A stretch of 64,000 nucleotides of DNA from Desulfosporosinus sp. (GCA_003513495.1 DOPM01000025.1:4115-68114), one strand, 5' to 3'. Positions 15,576 to 23,959 are shown, numbered from the stretch's first letter. The notes: generated by a model not told the origin, from the letters alone. A program made the numbers and translations.

Positions 15576-16142
15576 TCACTTACGAAGGAAAGCTGTCACC
15601 ATTTCTTTTGAGGCTTCCTGGATAGTATTGATTTTATATTTCTTATTCTTCTGAGTGACTCCTATAAAGTCATACTTCTCAGCTTTTACTTGGGTGAAGA
15701 ATCTTTCCATTGAGGTAAGACAGGTGGTTATCCCATTTCCACTCCCCCCTGCAGCTGCGACAGATATAACCAATTTATTTTCAAAGTAAGAATTTTGTTT
15801 TTTCAAGGCCTCACAACGTCTCACTCGATCTGTAAAGGCTTTTGCTGATTCACTCATCTCTCCCCAATAAACTGGAGTCACCAGAACAAAGGCATCAATA
15901 GTCTCCAAAGAGGTATGTAACGTTTGAAAGTCATCCTTTACTTGACAATAGTGCTCGTTACGACATGGTCCCCAACCATTATCACAAGCTTGGCAGTTGC
16001 CAATCTTTTGCTGATTTAGGTTAACCATTAAGACCTTTGCACCAGCTTGCTCTGCTCCCGTTTTGGCAGCATTTCCGCAGGCGGCTGTTAAACCGTCAAT
16101 ATTAGGGCTACTCGTTAAAATCATCACATTCATACATTTCAT
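15576..16142 (-). CDS. Flavodoxin-like NAD(P)H-dependent FMN reductase / iron-sulfur flavoprotein family
   Basis: 188 aa. The N-terminal strand and phosphate loop MILTSSPNIDGLTAACGNAA, the Cys-rich CQACDNGWGPCRNEHYCQVKDD, and VTPVYWGEMSESAKAFTDRVRRC (flavin-binding and dimer region) are typical of the FMN-dependent WrbA/iron-sulfur flavoprotein superfamily. The cysteines resemble the cluster-binding motif of archaeal iron-sulfur flavoproteins. Physiological electron partner unknown. Start at 16142 or the Met at 16133; the ribosome binding site (AAGGA) does not decide. Confidence 0.8.
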   Translation of the reverse strand: MKCMNVMILTSSPNIDGLTAACGNAAKTGAEQAGAKVLMVNLNQQKIGNCQACDNGWGPCRNEHYCQVKDDFQTLHTSLETIDAFVLVTPVYWGEMSESAKAFTDRVRRCEALKKQNSYFENKLVISVAAAGGSGNGITTCLTSMERFFTQVKAEKYDFIGVTQKNKKYKINTIQEASKEMVTAFLRK

Positions 16143-16269
16143 TCCTTACTTTCCTAATTTCCTCCTATTGTATCAGGAAAGCCTTGTCCCTGAAAAGACC
16201 TGAAAGGATCTGAATCAGATTTGAATAGGCTAATCTATATAGTAATTTGCTCTTTAAGATTCCCTCTGT

Positions 16270-16386
16270 TCAAAAAAATCGAGAATAAATATAATATGCG
16301 CTTGCCATACTCCCAGGAATAGCACAAGCAAGAACGTATGCCCAAATTGTCGGTTTAATTATGTCTTTCCATAATGTTTTTAACAT
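16270..16386 (-). CDS. 38-aa single-TM protein
   Basis: ATG 16386 with AAAGGTGG eight bases upstream, 38 codons, TGA. Starts MLKTLWKDIIKPTIWAYVLA and ends YYIYSRFF: basic amphipathic N-terminus then one membrane helix. No family recognised. Confidence 0.5.
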   Translation of the reverse strand: MLKTLWKDIIKPTIWAYVLACAIPGSMASAYYIYSRFF

Positions 16387-16445
16387 ATCTTCCACCTTTA
16401 ACTTTTAACTGTGTATTTTACTGGTTTTAATATTACTTCTTTTGA

Positions 16446-16502
16446 ACACTTAAATAACTCCTGCTCGCGCCCGGATATGGACACGAGTCGGAGTTATTTA
16501 TT
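16446..16502 (-). terminator. Terminator of the 70-aa gene
   Basis: AAATAACTCC/GGAGTTATTT stem extended by CGACTCG/CGAGCAG pairing; located just beyond the stop at 16511. U residues lie within the 3' arm. Confidence 0.6.
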
Positions 16503-16510
16503 GTTATGGA

Positions 16511-16723
16511 CTACTTTTCTGAGCTGTTGAGCCCTTCCATTATTCCTTTATTATGAAACACCTCGTTCACCTCTAACGTCAGCATGCCGCCTTTGGCATT
16601 CTTGCCTCTGTCATCACTATACTTTGGTGTCTTATCATCATTTACGACACTCACAACCCCGGCTGGCTCCCATGGCTGACGATTTAATTGGGATGCGTGT
16701 TCCTTATTATTTTCATTGGTCAT
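16511..16723 (-). CDS. Hypothetical hydrophilic protein, 70 aa
   Basis: ATG with GAGGAGG at ideal spacing. Very polar (MTNENNKEHASQLNRQPWEP), with AGVVSVVNDDKTPKYSDDRG and KGGMLTLEVNEVFHNKG. No domain recognised; the small soluble, Asn/Lys-rich composition would fit a spore-associated protein but nothing proves it. Own terminator. Confidence 0.6.
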   Translation of the reverse strand: MTNENNKEHASQLNRQPWEPAGVVSVVNDDKTPKYSDDRGKNAKGGMLTLEVNEVFHNKGIMEGLNSSEK

Positions 16724-16935
16724 TGAATTCGCCTCCTCACTGTTTTAAGTATACTGCTATTAACTGACACTTATTCTAATAGTTTAGATTTCCCCACTCA
16801 AAGAATTATTACTCCTATTACTCAGATGTCACAAACGTTCTTGGAAATATTTTGAACTTTATGTATCCTATCCTTTCCTTTATGACATAATATAAAAGCT
16901 TTTACTATACTTAATGGGACAGAAGGCGGAATGCA

Positions 16936-17928
16936 ATGAGTATACAAGAACGTTATATCACTCAGGATTCATCAATTCCCAAGCTTCAATTTACGGAACT
17001 GCTCTTGGTTGAAGATCAGTTACAGACGGTTCTCCAAAAAGCCGATGGTCTCATTAAAGAAACCTGTATCAGTTTGTTGGAATCCGGCGGTAAAAGAATT
17101 AGACCACTCCTAACTCTTTATAGTGGTATGTGCTTTGCTCCCCTAAATCCCTTGATGATTCAAGCGGCAGTGGCGTCAGAACTTATTCATATGGCTTCTT
17201 TGATTCATGATGATGTTATTGATGAATCAGAAACTCGGCGTGGAAAACCAACGATTGTCTCTCAATATGGAAACCATGCTGCAATCCTAACTGGGGACTA
17301 TCTCTTCGCTGAAGCCTTTAACATTCTTTCTAAGCAAAACCTATTAGATAGTATGAACTACTTAGTTGACGCCATCCAAGCTATGTGTCATGGGGAAGTG
17401 CATCAAGCAGATGAGCAATTCTCTATTTCAGTTGACAAAGAAACGTATTTTAGCCGAATTGCTAAAAAGACAGGTATTCTTCTTGCTGCCTGTTGTCAAT
17501 CCGGTGCCATCCTAGCGGGTGCCACGCCAGAAGAACTAAACCGGATGCGAGACTATGGATTGAATCTTGGATACGCCTATCAAATCACCGATGACATCTT
17601 AGATATTAATGGGGATGAGAAATCTCTTGGCAAACCAGTGGGAGCTGATTTTGAGAATGGCAACATAACTCTGCCATTGCTTTATCTTTTGGATAAACCG
17701 ATTTATGGGGACTGGCTTAAGGAAATTATGAAGGTGCGCAAAGTAACCCCTCAAGGCTCTCAAAGCATCAAGGAGGCCCTTATTAGTACAGGATGTATTG
17801 AACAAGCTTATCTAACTGCCACACAATGTATCAGTAAGGCCAAATCAAGCTTGGATGCAATCCCTTCAAGTCATTATAAAACGACTCTTTTAAGCCTAGC
17901 CGATTTAACCCTACTTCGCAAAGCATGA
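16936..17928 (+). CDS. All-trans polyprenyl diphosphate synthase (HepT-like)
   Basis: 330 aa, family-typical. Condenses isopentenyl diphosphate onto allylic diphosphate chains. First Asp-rich motif LIHDDVIDESETRRGKPT (DDxxD; about 92-109), second YQITDDILDINGDEKSLGKP, and GGKRIRPLL near the N-terminus. It is convergent with a YtpB-type terpene synthase gene sharing one terminator, while another HepT-like gene (60823) sits with mqnC/tat, so this copy may feed the C35 terpene route rather than menaquinone; that division is inference. Confidence 0.88.
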   Translation: MSIQERYITQDSSIPKLQFTELLLVEDQLQTVLQKADGLIKETCISLLESGGKRIRPLLTLYSGMCFAPLNPLMIQAAVASELIHMASLIHDDVIDESETRRGKPTIVSQYGNHAAILTGDYLFAEAFNILSKQNLLDSMNYLVDAIQAMCHGEVHQADEQFSISVDKETYFSRIAKKTGILLAACCQSGAILAGATPEELNRMRDYGLNLGYAYQITDDILDINGDEKSLGKPVGADFENGNITLPLLYLLDKPIYGDWLKEIMKVRKVTPQGSQSIKEALISTGCIEQAYLTATQCISKAKSSLDAIPSSHYKTTLLSLADLTLLRKA

Positions 17929-17956
17929 AATCATCGAAGTTCGTTTGGTCAACCAA

Positions 17957-18006
17957 TTAAGGAACCATTATGGTCTAACTTTCCGTTAACCATAATGGTT
18001 CCTTAA
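17957..18006. terminator. Bidirectional terminator between polyprenyl synthase and YtpB-like genes
   Basis: Perfect 17-bp stem TTAAGGAACCATTATGG/CCATAATGGTTCCTTAA, 16-nt loop; serves both convergent genes. Confidence 0.88.
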
Positions 18007-18012
18007 AATATT

Positions 18013-19083
18013 TTAGAGTATATTTCGTATTCTTAATTGACGGCACAACCGATAGAGTAAAGTAACTCCTAATCCGCTATTTTTCAAAAGGTTTTTAACG
18101 ATAGACTGAATATTAACATCCATACTTTTCTTATCTGACAGATACATTGCTAGAAGCCCCCTAACGACAACCTTATGGAACTGAGGATACGGTAACTGTT
18201 CCGCTTGCTGAAGCGAGTTTTCTAAAAATAGGTTTAAACGCTGGTAAATTTTCTCCGGATGATTATAATAAGCTACAAAATTCAGCTGATTAGTCTCACG
18301 ATCTTCACGGAGATCAATGAAATAGTCCAATAATATGTGTAGACCACATATCCAGGGGAAATATGTTTTTTTAATCATTTTTACTTGATCTATGGTCAAC
18401 TTAGAATCATAGGCCACTGCATACAAACAGAAAATCCCCAAAGTTGACCCTGTAGCCGCTGCGAATTCCCACTCAGTTATCTCTGAATCGTCAGATATAT
18501 AGGGAGCAATCCAGTCCAACATTTTCGATTCTCGTTGTTCTAAGCTTAAGTGTTTATAGGTTTGTAAATGTGAATAAAGTTCGGCTAACTTAATAGCTTC
18601 CTCTTGAACCGTTTTATATGAGGGCAACTTGGCGAGGCTATCTTGGCAGGTTTTGACTAATTTTTCAAGATACCCACCATCTTCTCGATAAGGATAATAC
18701 AAATAATAATCTGAAGGAACTGCCTCAGGATTTAGAGCTTCTTGCATAGCTAAATGCAATTGAGAGAAGGCTTTTTCATCTTGCACTTCAAGGCTATCCA
18801 CTAGGTTATCTAGATAATCACTCATGGTTTGATAGGCCGTGATGAATCGAATTGCTTCTTCCCGATTTATCCCTGGATAAAGGGCATAAATACTCCCCCC
18901 TTGGCAGTGAAAGGCTTTCCAACGAATGCTTTCTAAAGCTTGGTGACATAATCGTGCATCTGGAGCGTGCCTAGCTTTCTCTTTCCAACCGTCTAGTTCT
19001 TGTTTTACAAGCGGAAATACCTTAGAGATGTATAGATAAATCAACTTCATGCTATTTATTGGTCTAACATTAGAAGTATTCAT
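18013..19083 (-). CDS. ytpB: Tetraprenyl-beta-curcumene synthase family (YtpB, DUF2600)
   Basis: 356 aa, usual length. The family converts heptaprenyl diphosphate to tetraprenyl-beta-curcumene, precursor of sesquarterpenes in Bacillus. DUF2600 features seen: WKEKARHAPDARLCHQALESIRWKAFHCQGG, ITAYQTMSDYLDNLVDSLE (Asp-rich helix), LHILLDYFIDLREDRETNQLNFV (Asp-rich helix near 260). The neighbouring polyprenyl synthase could supply the substrate. Coat-protein genes follow at 19210, in line with reported spore-linked sesquarterpenes, though the product here is unproven. Confidence 0.88.
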   Translation of the reverse strand: MNTSNVRPINSMKLIYLYISKVFPLVKQELDGWKEKARHAPDARLCHQALESIRWKAFHCQGGSIYALYPGINREEAIRFITAYQTMSDYLDNLVDSLEVQDEKAFSQLHLAMQEALNPEAVPSDYYLYYPYREDGGYLEKLVKTCQDSLAKLPSYKTVQEEAIKLAELYSHLQTYKHLSLEQRESKMLDWIAPYISDDSEITEWEFAAATGSTLGIFCLYAVAYDSKLTIDQVKMIKKTYFPWICGLHILLDYFIDLREDRETNQLNFVAYYNHPEKIYQRLNLFLENSLQQAEQLPYPQFHKVVVRGLLAMYLSDKKSMDVNIQSIVKNLLKNSGLGVTLLYRLCRQLRIRNIL

Positions 19084-19209
19084 AAACTTATTTCTCCTTT
19101 ATTGGTCTGAATTTATTCTTACCAAAACAATCCACTTCAACCCTCACATACTTCATCTGTTAATTTGACATTCTATAAAAGAGTCAAATATTCCGAGAGG
19201 AGAATGAAC

Positions 19210-19416
19210 ATGAATAATATGAATCCCGAATTAACGGCCAAAAATTTAACTATCTTGAATGACCAACTTGGTGCGGAAGCATTGCTAGTTCATAAGTTTG
19301 CTCAAGCTGCGCAAGCTGTTCAAGATCAAGCGATCAGTGCACAGTTAACTAGTATGTCCCAACAACATCGAAAGCATTACGATACCTTACTCAACTATTT
19401 GAACTCCCATCAATAA
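19210..19416 (+). CDS. Spore-coat/ferritin-like small helical protein
   Basis: 68 aa from ATG 19210 (AGAGGAGA nine bases upstream); the Met codon at 19204 abuts the SD, and the frame from 19165 has none. Two long amphipathic helices (TILNDQLGAEALLVHKFAQAA and ISAQLTSMSQQHRKHYDTLL) have Glu/His spacing like short coat-associated ferritin-like proteins. It lies 20 bp upstream of the CotF gene, an obvious operon. Confidence 0.65.
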   Translation: MNNMNPELTAKNLTILNDQLGAEALLVHKFAQAAQAVQDQAISAQLTSMSQQHRKHYDTLLNYLNSHQ

Positions 19417-19436
19417 CTATGAAAGGACGGGATTAA

Positions 19437-19706
19437 ATGAACACGCAAAACACCTTAACCGAAGAAGAAATATTAACTGATTTACTGACAATTGAAAAGC
19501 ATTTTACTTCCACGTATAATACATTCATTACTGAATCCACCTGCGCCAATTTAAGACAAAACCTGAAAGATATTCTAACGGAAGAACAAAGTATTCATGA
19601 GAACCTTTACAATGTAATGACTCAAAAAGGTTGGTATCCAACAGCTGATGCTCAAGCTCAGGAAGTTCAAAAAGCCAAAGATAAGTATAATTCCTTACAG
19701 GTTTAA
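19437..19706 (+). CDS. CotF-family spore coat protein
   Basis: 89 aa. LTEEEILTDLLTIEKHFTST...ITESTCANLRQNLKDILTEEQ followed by MTQKGWY is the coat F signature (helix, ITESxxxxLR, helix, QKGWY). A structural coat component of endospores. ATG 19437 has GAAAGGACGG upstream. Second gene of the pair starting at 19210; the operon ends at the terminator 19727. Confidence 0.85.
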   Translation: MNTQNTLTEEEILTDLLTIEKHFTSTYNTFITESTCANLRQNLKDILTEEQSIHENLYNVMTQKGWYPTADAQAQEVQKAKDKYNSLQV

Positions 19707-19726
19707 TATTTAGTTCTTAATATATT

Positions 19727-19755
19727 AAAAGACGGAGCAATTGGCTCCGTCTTTA
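19727..19755. terminator. Bidirectional terminator between cotF-like gene and tatA
   Basis: Stem AAAGACGGAGC/GCTCCGTCTTT with a 6-nt loop and A/T tracts on both sides; serves both convergent genes. Confidence 0.85.
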
Positions 19756-19768
19756 TATCTTCTCAATA

Positions 19769-19978
19769 TTACTCTTTTTCAATTTTAACAGTCTTTACTT
19801 CTTTAACTTCCTTGGCTTCTGGTTTATCGTCACCGTCAGTGGCAGATTTAAATTCTCTAATTCCTTTACCAAGCGCTTTTCCTAAATCCGGTAGTTTACC
19901 TGGACCAAAAATAACGAGAGCTATAACAAGAATAATCCCCGCAGTCATAGGAGTAATCAATCCAAATGTTGTAAACAT
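19769..19978 (-). CDS. tatA: Twin-arginine translocase subunit TatA
   Basis: 69 aa. N-terminal TM (TAGIILVIALVIFGPGKLPDLG) with the FGPGKLP hinge, amphipathic helix GKALGKGIREFKSATDG, and a charged Lys/Glu tail: all hallmarks of TatA/E. Forms the pore for folded redox proteins such as PsrA, the Rieske protein and the MBL-fold protein of this window. tatB-like and tatC genes are elsewhere (61.8-63 kb). Confidence 0.93.
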   Translation of the reverse strand: MFTTFGLITPMTAGIILVIALVIFGPGKLPDLGKALGKGIREFKSATDGDDKPEAKEVKEVKTVKIEKE

Positions 19979-20164
19979 ATTCAGCCACCTCCATTAATAA
20001 TAAACTGTCTCATTATATCTACTTTGAACTTTTTTTAAAACAAGCATTATATCTATCCTACCGTATTCCACGATAACGTGCAATATGTTATGAATGGAAA
20101 CTATAGAAAACTTTATTGTCTCAAGCTTGAAAGTATGCAACAAATTTGGTGCATTAGATTGGAT

Positions 20165-20191
20165 AAAAAGACCGCGCAGGCAGTCTTTTTT
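20165..20191 (-). terminator. Terminator of the Clp-fold protease gene
   Basis: Minus strand AAAAAGAC/GTCTTTTT around TGCCTGCGCG, touching the stop codon at 20190. Confidence 0.75.
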
Positions 20192-20957
20192 ATTCGTTGT
20201 CTCTTTCTTTAAAGAGTTTTTCGTATCCAAGATAAAGATTCCAAATAATATCCCACAGTTCTCCATGAGCCTCGGTTACTCTAATTCCTAGTTCTTTAGC
20301 TTCTTGCCGTCCAATCGGATATCCGTGGGAAAAGTATCCCTCTGTTAAAGCATTGGTCACAATAGGGACTTTCTCCGGGGTATCTTTCAGCATGTAACGG
20401 GATAGTAATGTTTCCGCATATTGTCGAGATGCCTTAATTGTTTTTTCATAGTCTCCGATAAGCCAAGGATCAAGCTTACTAAGCATTGGCGTTGCAACTA
20501 TGGTAGCAACCTCAGCGTTAGTACTATTGACAATCAAACGCTGAAAAAAATCTAGACAATGCCAAACTGCCTGAACAGGAACTAAGACCTCATTATAAAC
20601 CGGATGCTTAACCAATGGATCAATAGGACCGAGTTCAGAGATCGGACCCATCACGACTTCATCTGCTCCTAAGACAAGCATTGAAGCGGCTGATTTAGCA
20701 ACGAACGGAACAATTACTGCGAATTCATCACAAAACTCTCGAATTAGCATTACAACTTTATATGGTGTATCCACCGCTCCCCCATAACTGTGTAAAACTA
20801 AGTCAATTTTTTTAGTATGCCCAATTTCTTTTAACTGATTATATAGGGGGACTAAAATAGAATCATCTAAGGGTGTATAAGAAAAATAAACTAAGACCTT
20901 AGAATCCCGTAGTTCTTCTAAACGATTGATGCAACAAACCCGTTCCTCTGCTTTCAA
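20190..20957 (-). CDS. SDH-family Clp-fold serine protease (ClpP/crotonase-like)
   Basis: 255 aa from TTG 20957, which has GGGAGGG six bases upstream. The longer frame to 21062 is unlikely because its first codons overlap the terminator of the preceding operon. Seen: IDLVLHSYGGAVDTPYKVV (oxyanion Gly-Gly), VPFVAKSAASMLVLGADEVVMG (Ser-Ala-Ala with candidate nucleophile), GPISELGPIDPL, as in the serine dehydrogenase proteinase family. No membrane segment in this form. Substrate unknown. Confidence 0.85.
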   Translation of the reverse strand: MKAEERVCCINRLEELRDSKVLVYFSYTPLDDSILVPLYNQLKEIGHTKKIDLVLHSYGGAVDTPYKVVMLIREFCDEFAVIVPFVAKSAASMLVLGADEVVMGPISELGPIDPLVKHPVYNEVLVPVQAVWHCLDFFQRLIVNSTNAEVATIVATPMLSKLDPWLIGDYEKTIKASRQYAETLLSRYMLKDTPEKVPIVTNALTEGYFSHGYPIGRQEAKELGIRVTEAHGELWDIIWNLYLGYEKLFKERDNE

Positions 20958-21036
20958 ACCAGTCCCTCCCAGCCCTTTCCTTGTATTCCATATTATTCTT
21001 ATTAAGATATTATTGTGAGTGACTGGGTAATAAAAA

Positions 21037-21067
21037 TCCTCCATGATAAGATTGCTTATCATGGAGG
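21037..21067 (-). terminator. Terminator of the DUF134-Mrp operon
   Basis: Minus strand TCCTCCATGATAAG/CTTATCATGGAGGA with loop CAAT, followed by TTTTTATT. Perfect 14-bp stem. Confidence 0.88.
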
Positions 21068-21153
21068 AATCGATTTACTTACATCTTCTTTCGCATTTAT
21101 TATTTTAATTTTAGTTGGTTTCTGCTGCTCACAGATATCAGCTCGTCCATCCT

Positions 21154-21471
21154 TTAATGTCCGCCACATTCTCCATGGTGCTGATGTTCTTGGTAAGACA
21201 CTTTTTGATTAATTCCAAAGGCTTTAGGAATGGACGGTCCGGTAACATCGGCATCTAAAATGGCTGTATGATGGCCCCTTCGATTCATTGTAACAGCAAG
21301 CAATGAGGTTACCAACGATTTCCCCACTCCACCTTTTCCACTGACTATGCATATAACCTTTTTAACACTGCTCATTTGATGTAGTTTTGCGGAAAAGTCA
21401 GTTTGTTTCTCTTTTCTTTCAGCGCAATTTTCGCCACAGGCTTTACAATTTTGATCGCACGTTTCACTCAT
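21154..21471 (-). CDS. Mrp/NBP35-type P-loop protein, truncated to its N-terminal half
   Basis: 105 aa from ATG 21471 (AAGGAG upstream). Cys-rich N-terminus (CDQNCKACGENCAERK), then the Mrp P-loop IVSGKGGVGKSLVTSLLAV and ILDADVTGPSIPKAFGI. Full Mrp proteins are about 260-350 aa; here the sequence jumps straight to a His/Cys tail (QEHQHHGECGGH) of the kind found at the C-terminus of clostridial Mrp proteins, then stops. The middle of the ATPase, including the CxxC cluster site, is absent, consistent with an in-frame internal deletion. Fe-S carrier function is doubtful. Last gene of the DUF134 operon. Confidence 0.75.
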   Translation of the reverse strand: MSETCDQNCKACGENCAERKEKQTDFSAKLHQMSSVKKVICIVSGKGGVGKSLVTSLLAVTMNRRGHHTAILDADVTGPSIPKAFGINQKVSYQEHQHHGECGGH

Positions 21472-21485
21472 GTGATTCAAACTCC

Positions 21486-22361
21486 TTACAACGCTAAACT
21501 TTCATTAAATAATAGTTTAATTGCTTTATCGAAAACAACCTTGGCTGCACGCCCAGCAGCGCAATCTATCTCGACAATACTCTGACCTTGGTTGATTGCA
21601 TTAACAGAAGCTGGATCATAGGGTATTCTTCCTACACAAGGTAAATAGATTTTTTGACAAAAGGACTCAATTTTTTTAGTGTTTTCAAGATTTGTGTCAT
21701 ATTTATTAATGCAAATGGCTTTTCTCGTCTGAAATTTTTCTGCAGTTTTAATGATGCGTTCCATATCACTAATGCCTGAGATAGAAGGTTCAGCAATGAT
21801 TAAAACCATATCAACGCCGCTGAGGGATGCGATAACTGGGCAACCTATACCCGGTGATCCATCAATGATGGCAAGCCCTGAATCTATGGGTACTGACTTC
21901 AACTGCTTTTTCACCTCAGTGACCAGTTTCCCTGACGTACCGCTCCCCATTTTAAGCTCGGCTGTTGAAAACACTGAATCCTTTACATAGAGGATTAACT
22001 CTCCTGCTTTGGCAGGTTTTAGTGATACAGCACCTGCCGGACAAACAGCTTCACATACTCCACAACCCTCACAAGCAAAATAGTCAACTTTATAGTCGCT
22101 ATCCGCCTGAATTGCATCAAACCGGCAGTTTTGTCTACACAGGTCACATTGCACACATAATGCCAGATCAATGTCTGCCTTGGGCATTCCATAATAATCT
22201 GATCGTTTCGCTTCCGATGCCTGATTCATTATCAAATGCAAATTAGGTGCATCCACATCACAATCTGCATAAACTTGAGCATTTGATAATTGAATAAAGG
22301 CGCTGGCAATCGTTGTTTTTCCTGTGCCACCCTTGCCACTAAGGATTAGTAACTGTTTCAT
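21486..22361 (-). CDS. MinD-superfamily P-loop ATPase with inserted 2x[4Fe-4S] ferredoxin domain (copy 2)
   Basis: 291 aa. P-loop LILSGKGGTGKTTIASAF at 4-21, then an inserted ferredoxin domain at about 65-115 with CVQCDLCRQNCRFDA and CEGCGVCEAVCPAGAV, then IIDGSPGIGCPVIASLSGVD (switch II) and NKYD. Paralog of the next upstream gene, which its start overlaps by 23 nt, so translation is coupled. Such pairs travel with NifX-like and DUF134 genes (as in the ORP cluster of Desulfovibrio) and are thought to handle metal or Fe-S cargo; exact role unknown. Confidence 0.88.
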   Translation of the reverse strand: MKQLLILSGKGGTGKTTIASAFIQLSNAQVYADCDVDAPNLHLIMNQASEAKRSDYYGMPKADIDLALCVQCDLCRQNCRFDAIQADSDYKVDYFACEGCGVCEAVCPAGAVSLKPAKAGELILYVKDSVFSTAELKMGSGTSGKLVTEVKKQLKSVPIDSGLAIIDGSPGIGCPVIASLSGVDMVLIIAEPSISGISDMERIIKTAEKFQTRKAICINKYDTNLENTKKIESFCQKIYLPCVGRIPYDPASVNAINQGQSIVEIDCAAGRAAKVVFDKAIKLLFNESLAL

Positions 22362-23196
22362 GCTGCACCTCCTTAGTCACAGTTTGAAGCAGGGAAGAAA
22401 ATAGGTCTCGATATGTTTGATTTTCTCGAACTGCAATCAACGCATTGGAATTAAGTTTACCAAGCTCCTGGTCAAAGGGAATCCTGCCTAAAATTCGAAT
22501 ATCCTTTTCCAGACAGAATTTTTCTGAGGGATTTTCTCCCTCAAGACACTTATTAAGCACCACACCATTCGGTTTGTTAAACAACTTAACAAGTTCATAA
22601 ACCATATTAAGATTATGAACACCAAACAAGGTAGGCTCCGCTACTATAATACAATAGTCGGCATCCTTAATACTTTCCATGACAATACAGGCACTTCCAG
22701 GGGGGCAATCAATAAAGATAAATTCTTTGCCTAGGGGGAAGTCTTTTAAAAGCTTTTTGATAATAGGAACGCCGGAGGATTCACCAACATTTAATGTCCC
22801 TGTTACTACAGTAACATTTTCTGAAACACCACACTGAGCTATTCCAATTAACTTGTCCTTTTCCGACAAGGCTTTCTCTGGGCAAAACACTATACAGCCT
22901 CCACAGGAATGACAAACGTCATCAAACACAATTAGCTTGTTGATGATGAAGGCTAAAGCATTAAACTTACAAAAATCAACACATATGCGACATCCACTAC
23001 AAAGCCTTTCATCTACAATAGGAATTTTAACTGAAATGCTTTCTAATACATAATTCTTGGGCTTAAAAAAAAGATGTCCGTTTGGCTCCTCAATATCGCA
23101 GTCTATATAGATAGACTCCTTTGTCACGGAGGCCAGATTTACAGATACCAGTGTTTTACCTGTGCCACCCTTACCGCTGAGCACAGCTATCTTCAT
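22339..23196 (-). CDS. MinD-superfamily P-loop ATPase with inserted ferredoxin domain (copy 1)
   Basis: 285 aa from ATG 23196, with GGAGG seven bases upstream and the previous stop 4 nt away; the longer frame from 23259 merely overlaps the upstream gene. Begins MKIAVLSGKGGTGKTLVSVN. Ferredoxin insert at about 62-110: CSGCRICVDFCKFNA and CHSCGGCIVFCPEKA. Then FIDCPPGSACIVMESIKDADYC. Forms an operon with the paralog and NifX-like gene. Confidence 0.88.
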   Translation of the reverse strand: MKIAVLSGKGGTGKTLVSVNLASVTKESIYIDCDIEEPNGHLFFKPKNYVLESISVKIPIVDERLCSGCRICVDFCKFNALAFIINKLIVFDDVCHSCGGCIVFCPEKALSEKDKLIGIAQCGVSENVTVVTGTLNVGESSGVPIIKKLLKDFPLGKEFIFIDCPPGSACIVMESIKDADYCIIVAEPTLFGVHNLNMVYELVKLFNKPNGVVLNKCLEGENPSEKFCLEKDIRILGRIPFDQELGKLNSNALIAVRENQTYRDLFSSLLQTVTKEVQHETVTNP

Positions 23197-23200
23197 CCTG

Positions 23201-23566
23201 TTATCCTCCATGACCGTGAAATCCAGGATGAATGTCTTCCAGCAAGGATAGCTTCCCATTATTTAAGGCAGCGATGTTATCCTTAATAGAAGTATTGATT
23301 GTCTTATATAACATGATATCGGCTGCCATTAATACTTTGGCAGCATTTTCTCCACATCGAGGAGTAATTAGAGCATGAACCTGGTTGTCAACAATCGTCT
23401 GCGCTGCTTTTATCCCTGCACCACCTTGGCTTGCTACTGCGCTATTATCTAGAAAAATACTTACCTGTGATTCCGTGTCATAAATGAGGTAATAAGGCGT
23501 ACGCCCAAAGGATTGGCATACACTAGTCTCCATGGATTTGTCATCGACTGGGATTGCAATTTTCAT
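23201..23566 (-). CDS. Dinitrogenase iron-molybdenum cofactor (NifX/NifB-type) family protein
   Basis: 121 aa. MKIAIPVDDKSMETSVCQSFGRTPYYLIYD, GAGIKAAQTIVDNQVHALITPRCGENAAKVL and the His/Gly-rich end HPGFHGHGG match the NifX/VnfX fold used to carry metal clusters (for example the orange protein family). No nitrogenase genes are near; with the two MinD-ferredoxin ATPases it is likely a metal-cluster carrier. SD AGGAGGAT precedes the ATG. Confidence 0.88.
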   Translation of the reverse strand: MKIAIPVDDKSMETSVCQSFGRTPYYLIYDTESQVSIFLDNSAVASQGGAGIKAAQTIVDNQVHALITPRCGENAAKVLMAADIMLYKTINTSIKDNIAALNNGKLSLLEDIHPGFHGHGG

Positions 23567-23578
23567 TAGGAATCCTCC

Positions 23579-23959
23579 TTATTTAAGTTTTTTATTAACT
23601 TCAACAGTGTCGCCACTACATCTATGCTTGAGGCACCCTCCGCAATTACAAAACTTTTCCTGACCGTCACAAAGCTGGTAATCTCCTCCTTCTATCCTTA
23701 ACACTTTCCCGTTCACAAGGGATTCAGCAAGTTTTTTCCTCGCATCATTATAAATACGCTGAACGGTTGTTCGTGCTATATGCATTTGATCAGCACACTC
23801 TTCTTGGGTAAATTCTTCAAAGTCAATGAGCCGTATGGTTTCGTACTCTTCAACTGTCATAATCAAAGAGTGTTCTTGATTAATTGAGGGGTTAAGAGGC
23901 CCAAATTGATTGCTTTCGGGCAGGCAGCACACTTTTCTCCATTTTCGTGGTCTTGACAT
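23579..23959 (-). CDS. DUF134 / UPF0251 DNA-binding protein
   Basis: 126 aa. Starts MSRPRKWRKVCCLPESNQFGP, the typical family opening, followed by MTVEEYETIRLIDFEEFTQEECADQMHIARTTVQRIYNDARKKLAESL, a sigma-70 region 4-like HTH, and a Cys-rich tail (CNCGGCLKHRC) that could bind metal or an Fe-S cluster. Probably the local regulator; four palindromes in the divergent promoter region (24241-24400) are candidate binding sites. Confidence 0.9.
   Translation of the reverse strand: MSRPRKWRKVCCLPESNQFGPLNPSINQEHSLIMTVEEYETIRLIDFEEFTQEECADQMHIARTTVQRIYNDARKKLAESLVNGKVLRIEGGDYQLCDGQEKFCNCGGCLKHRCSGDTVEVNKKLK

Noticed and set aside
21069..21170. Open minus-strand frame after the truncated Mrp stop (contains WRTLKDGRADICEQQ)
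   Set aside because: No start signal and no recognisable family; could be chance or a trace of the deleted Mrp part.
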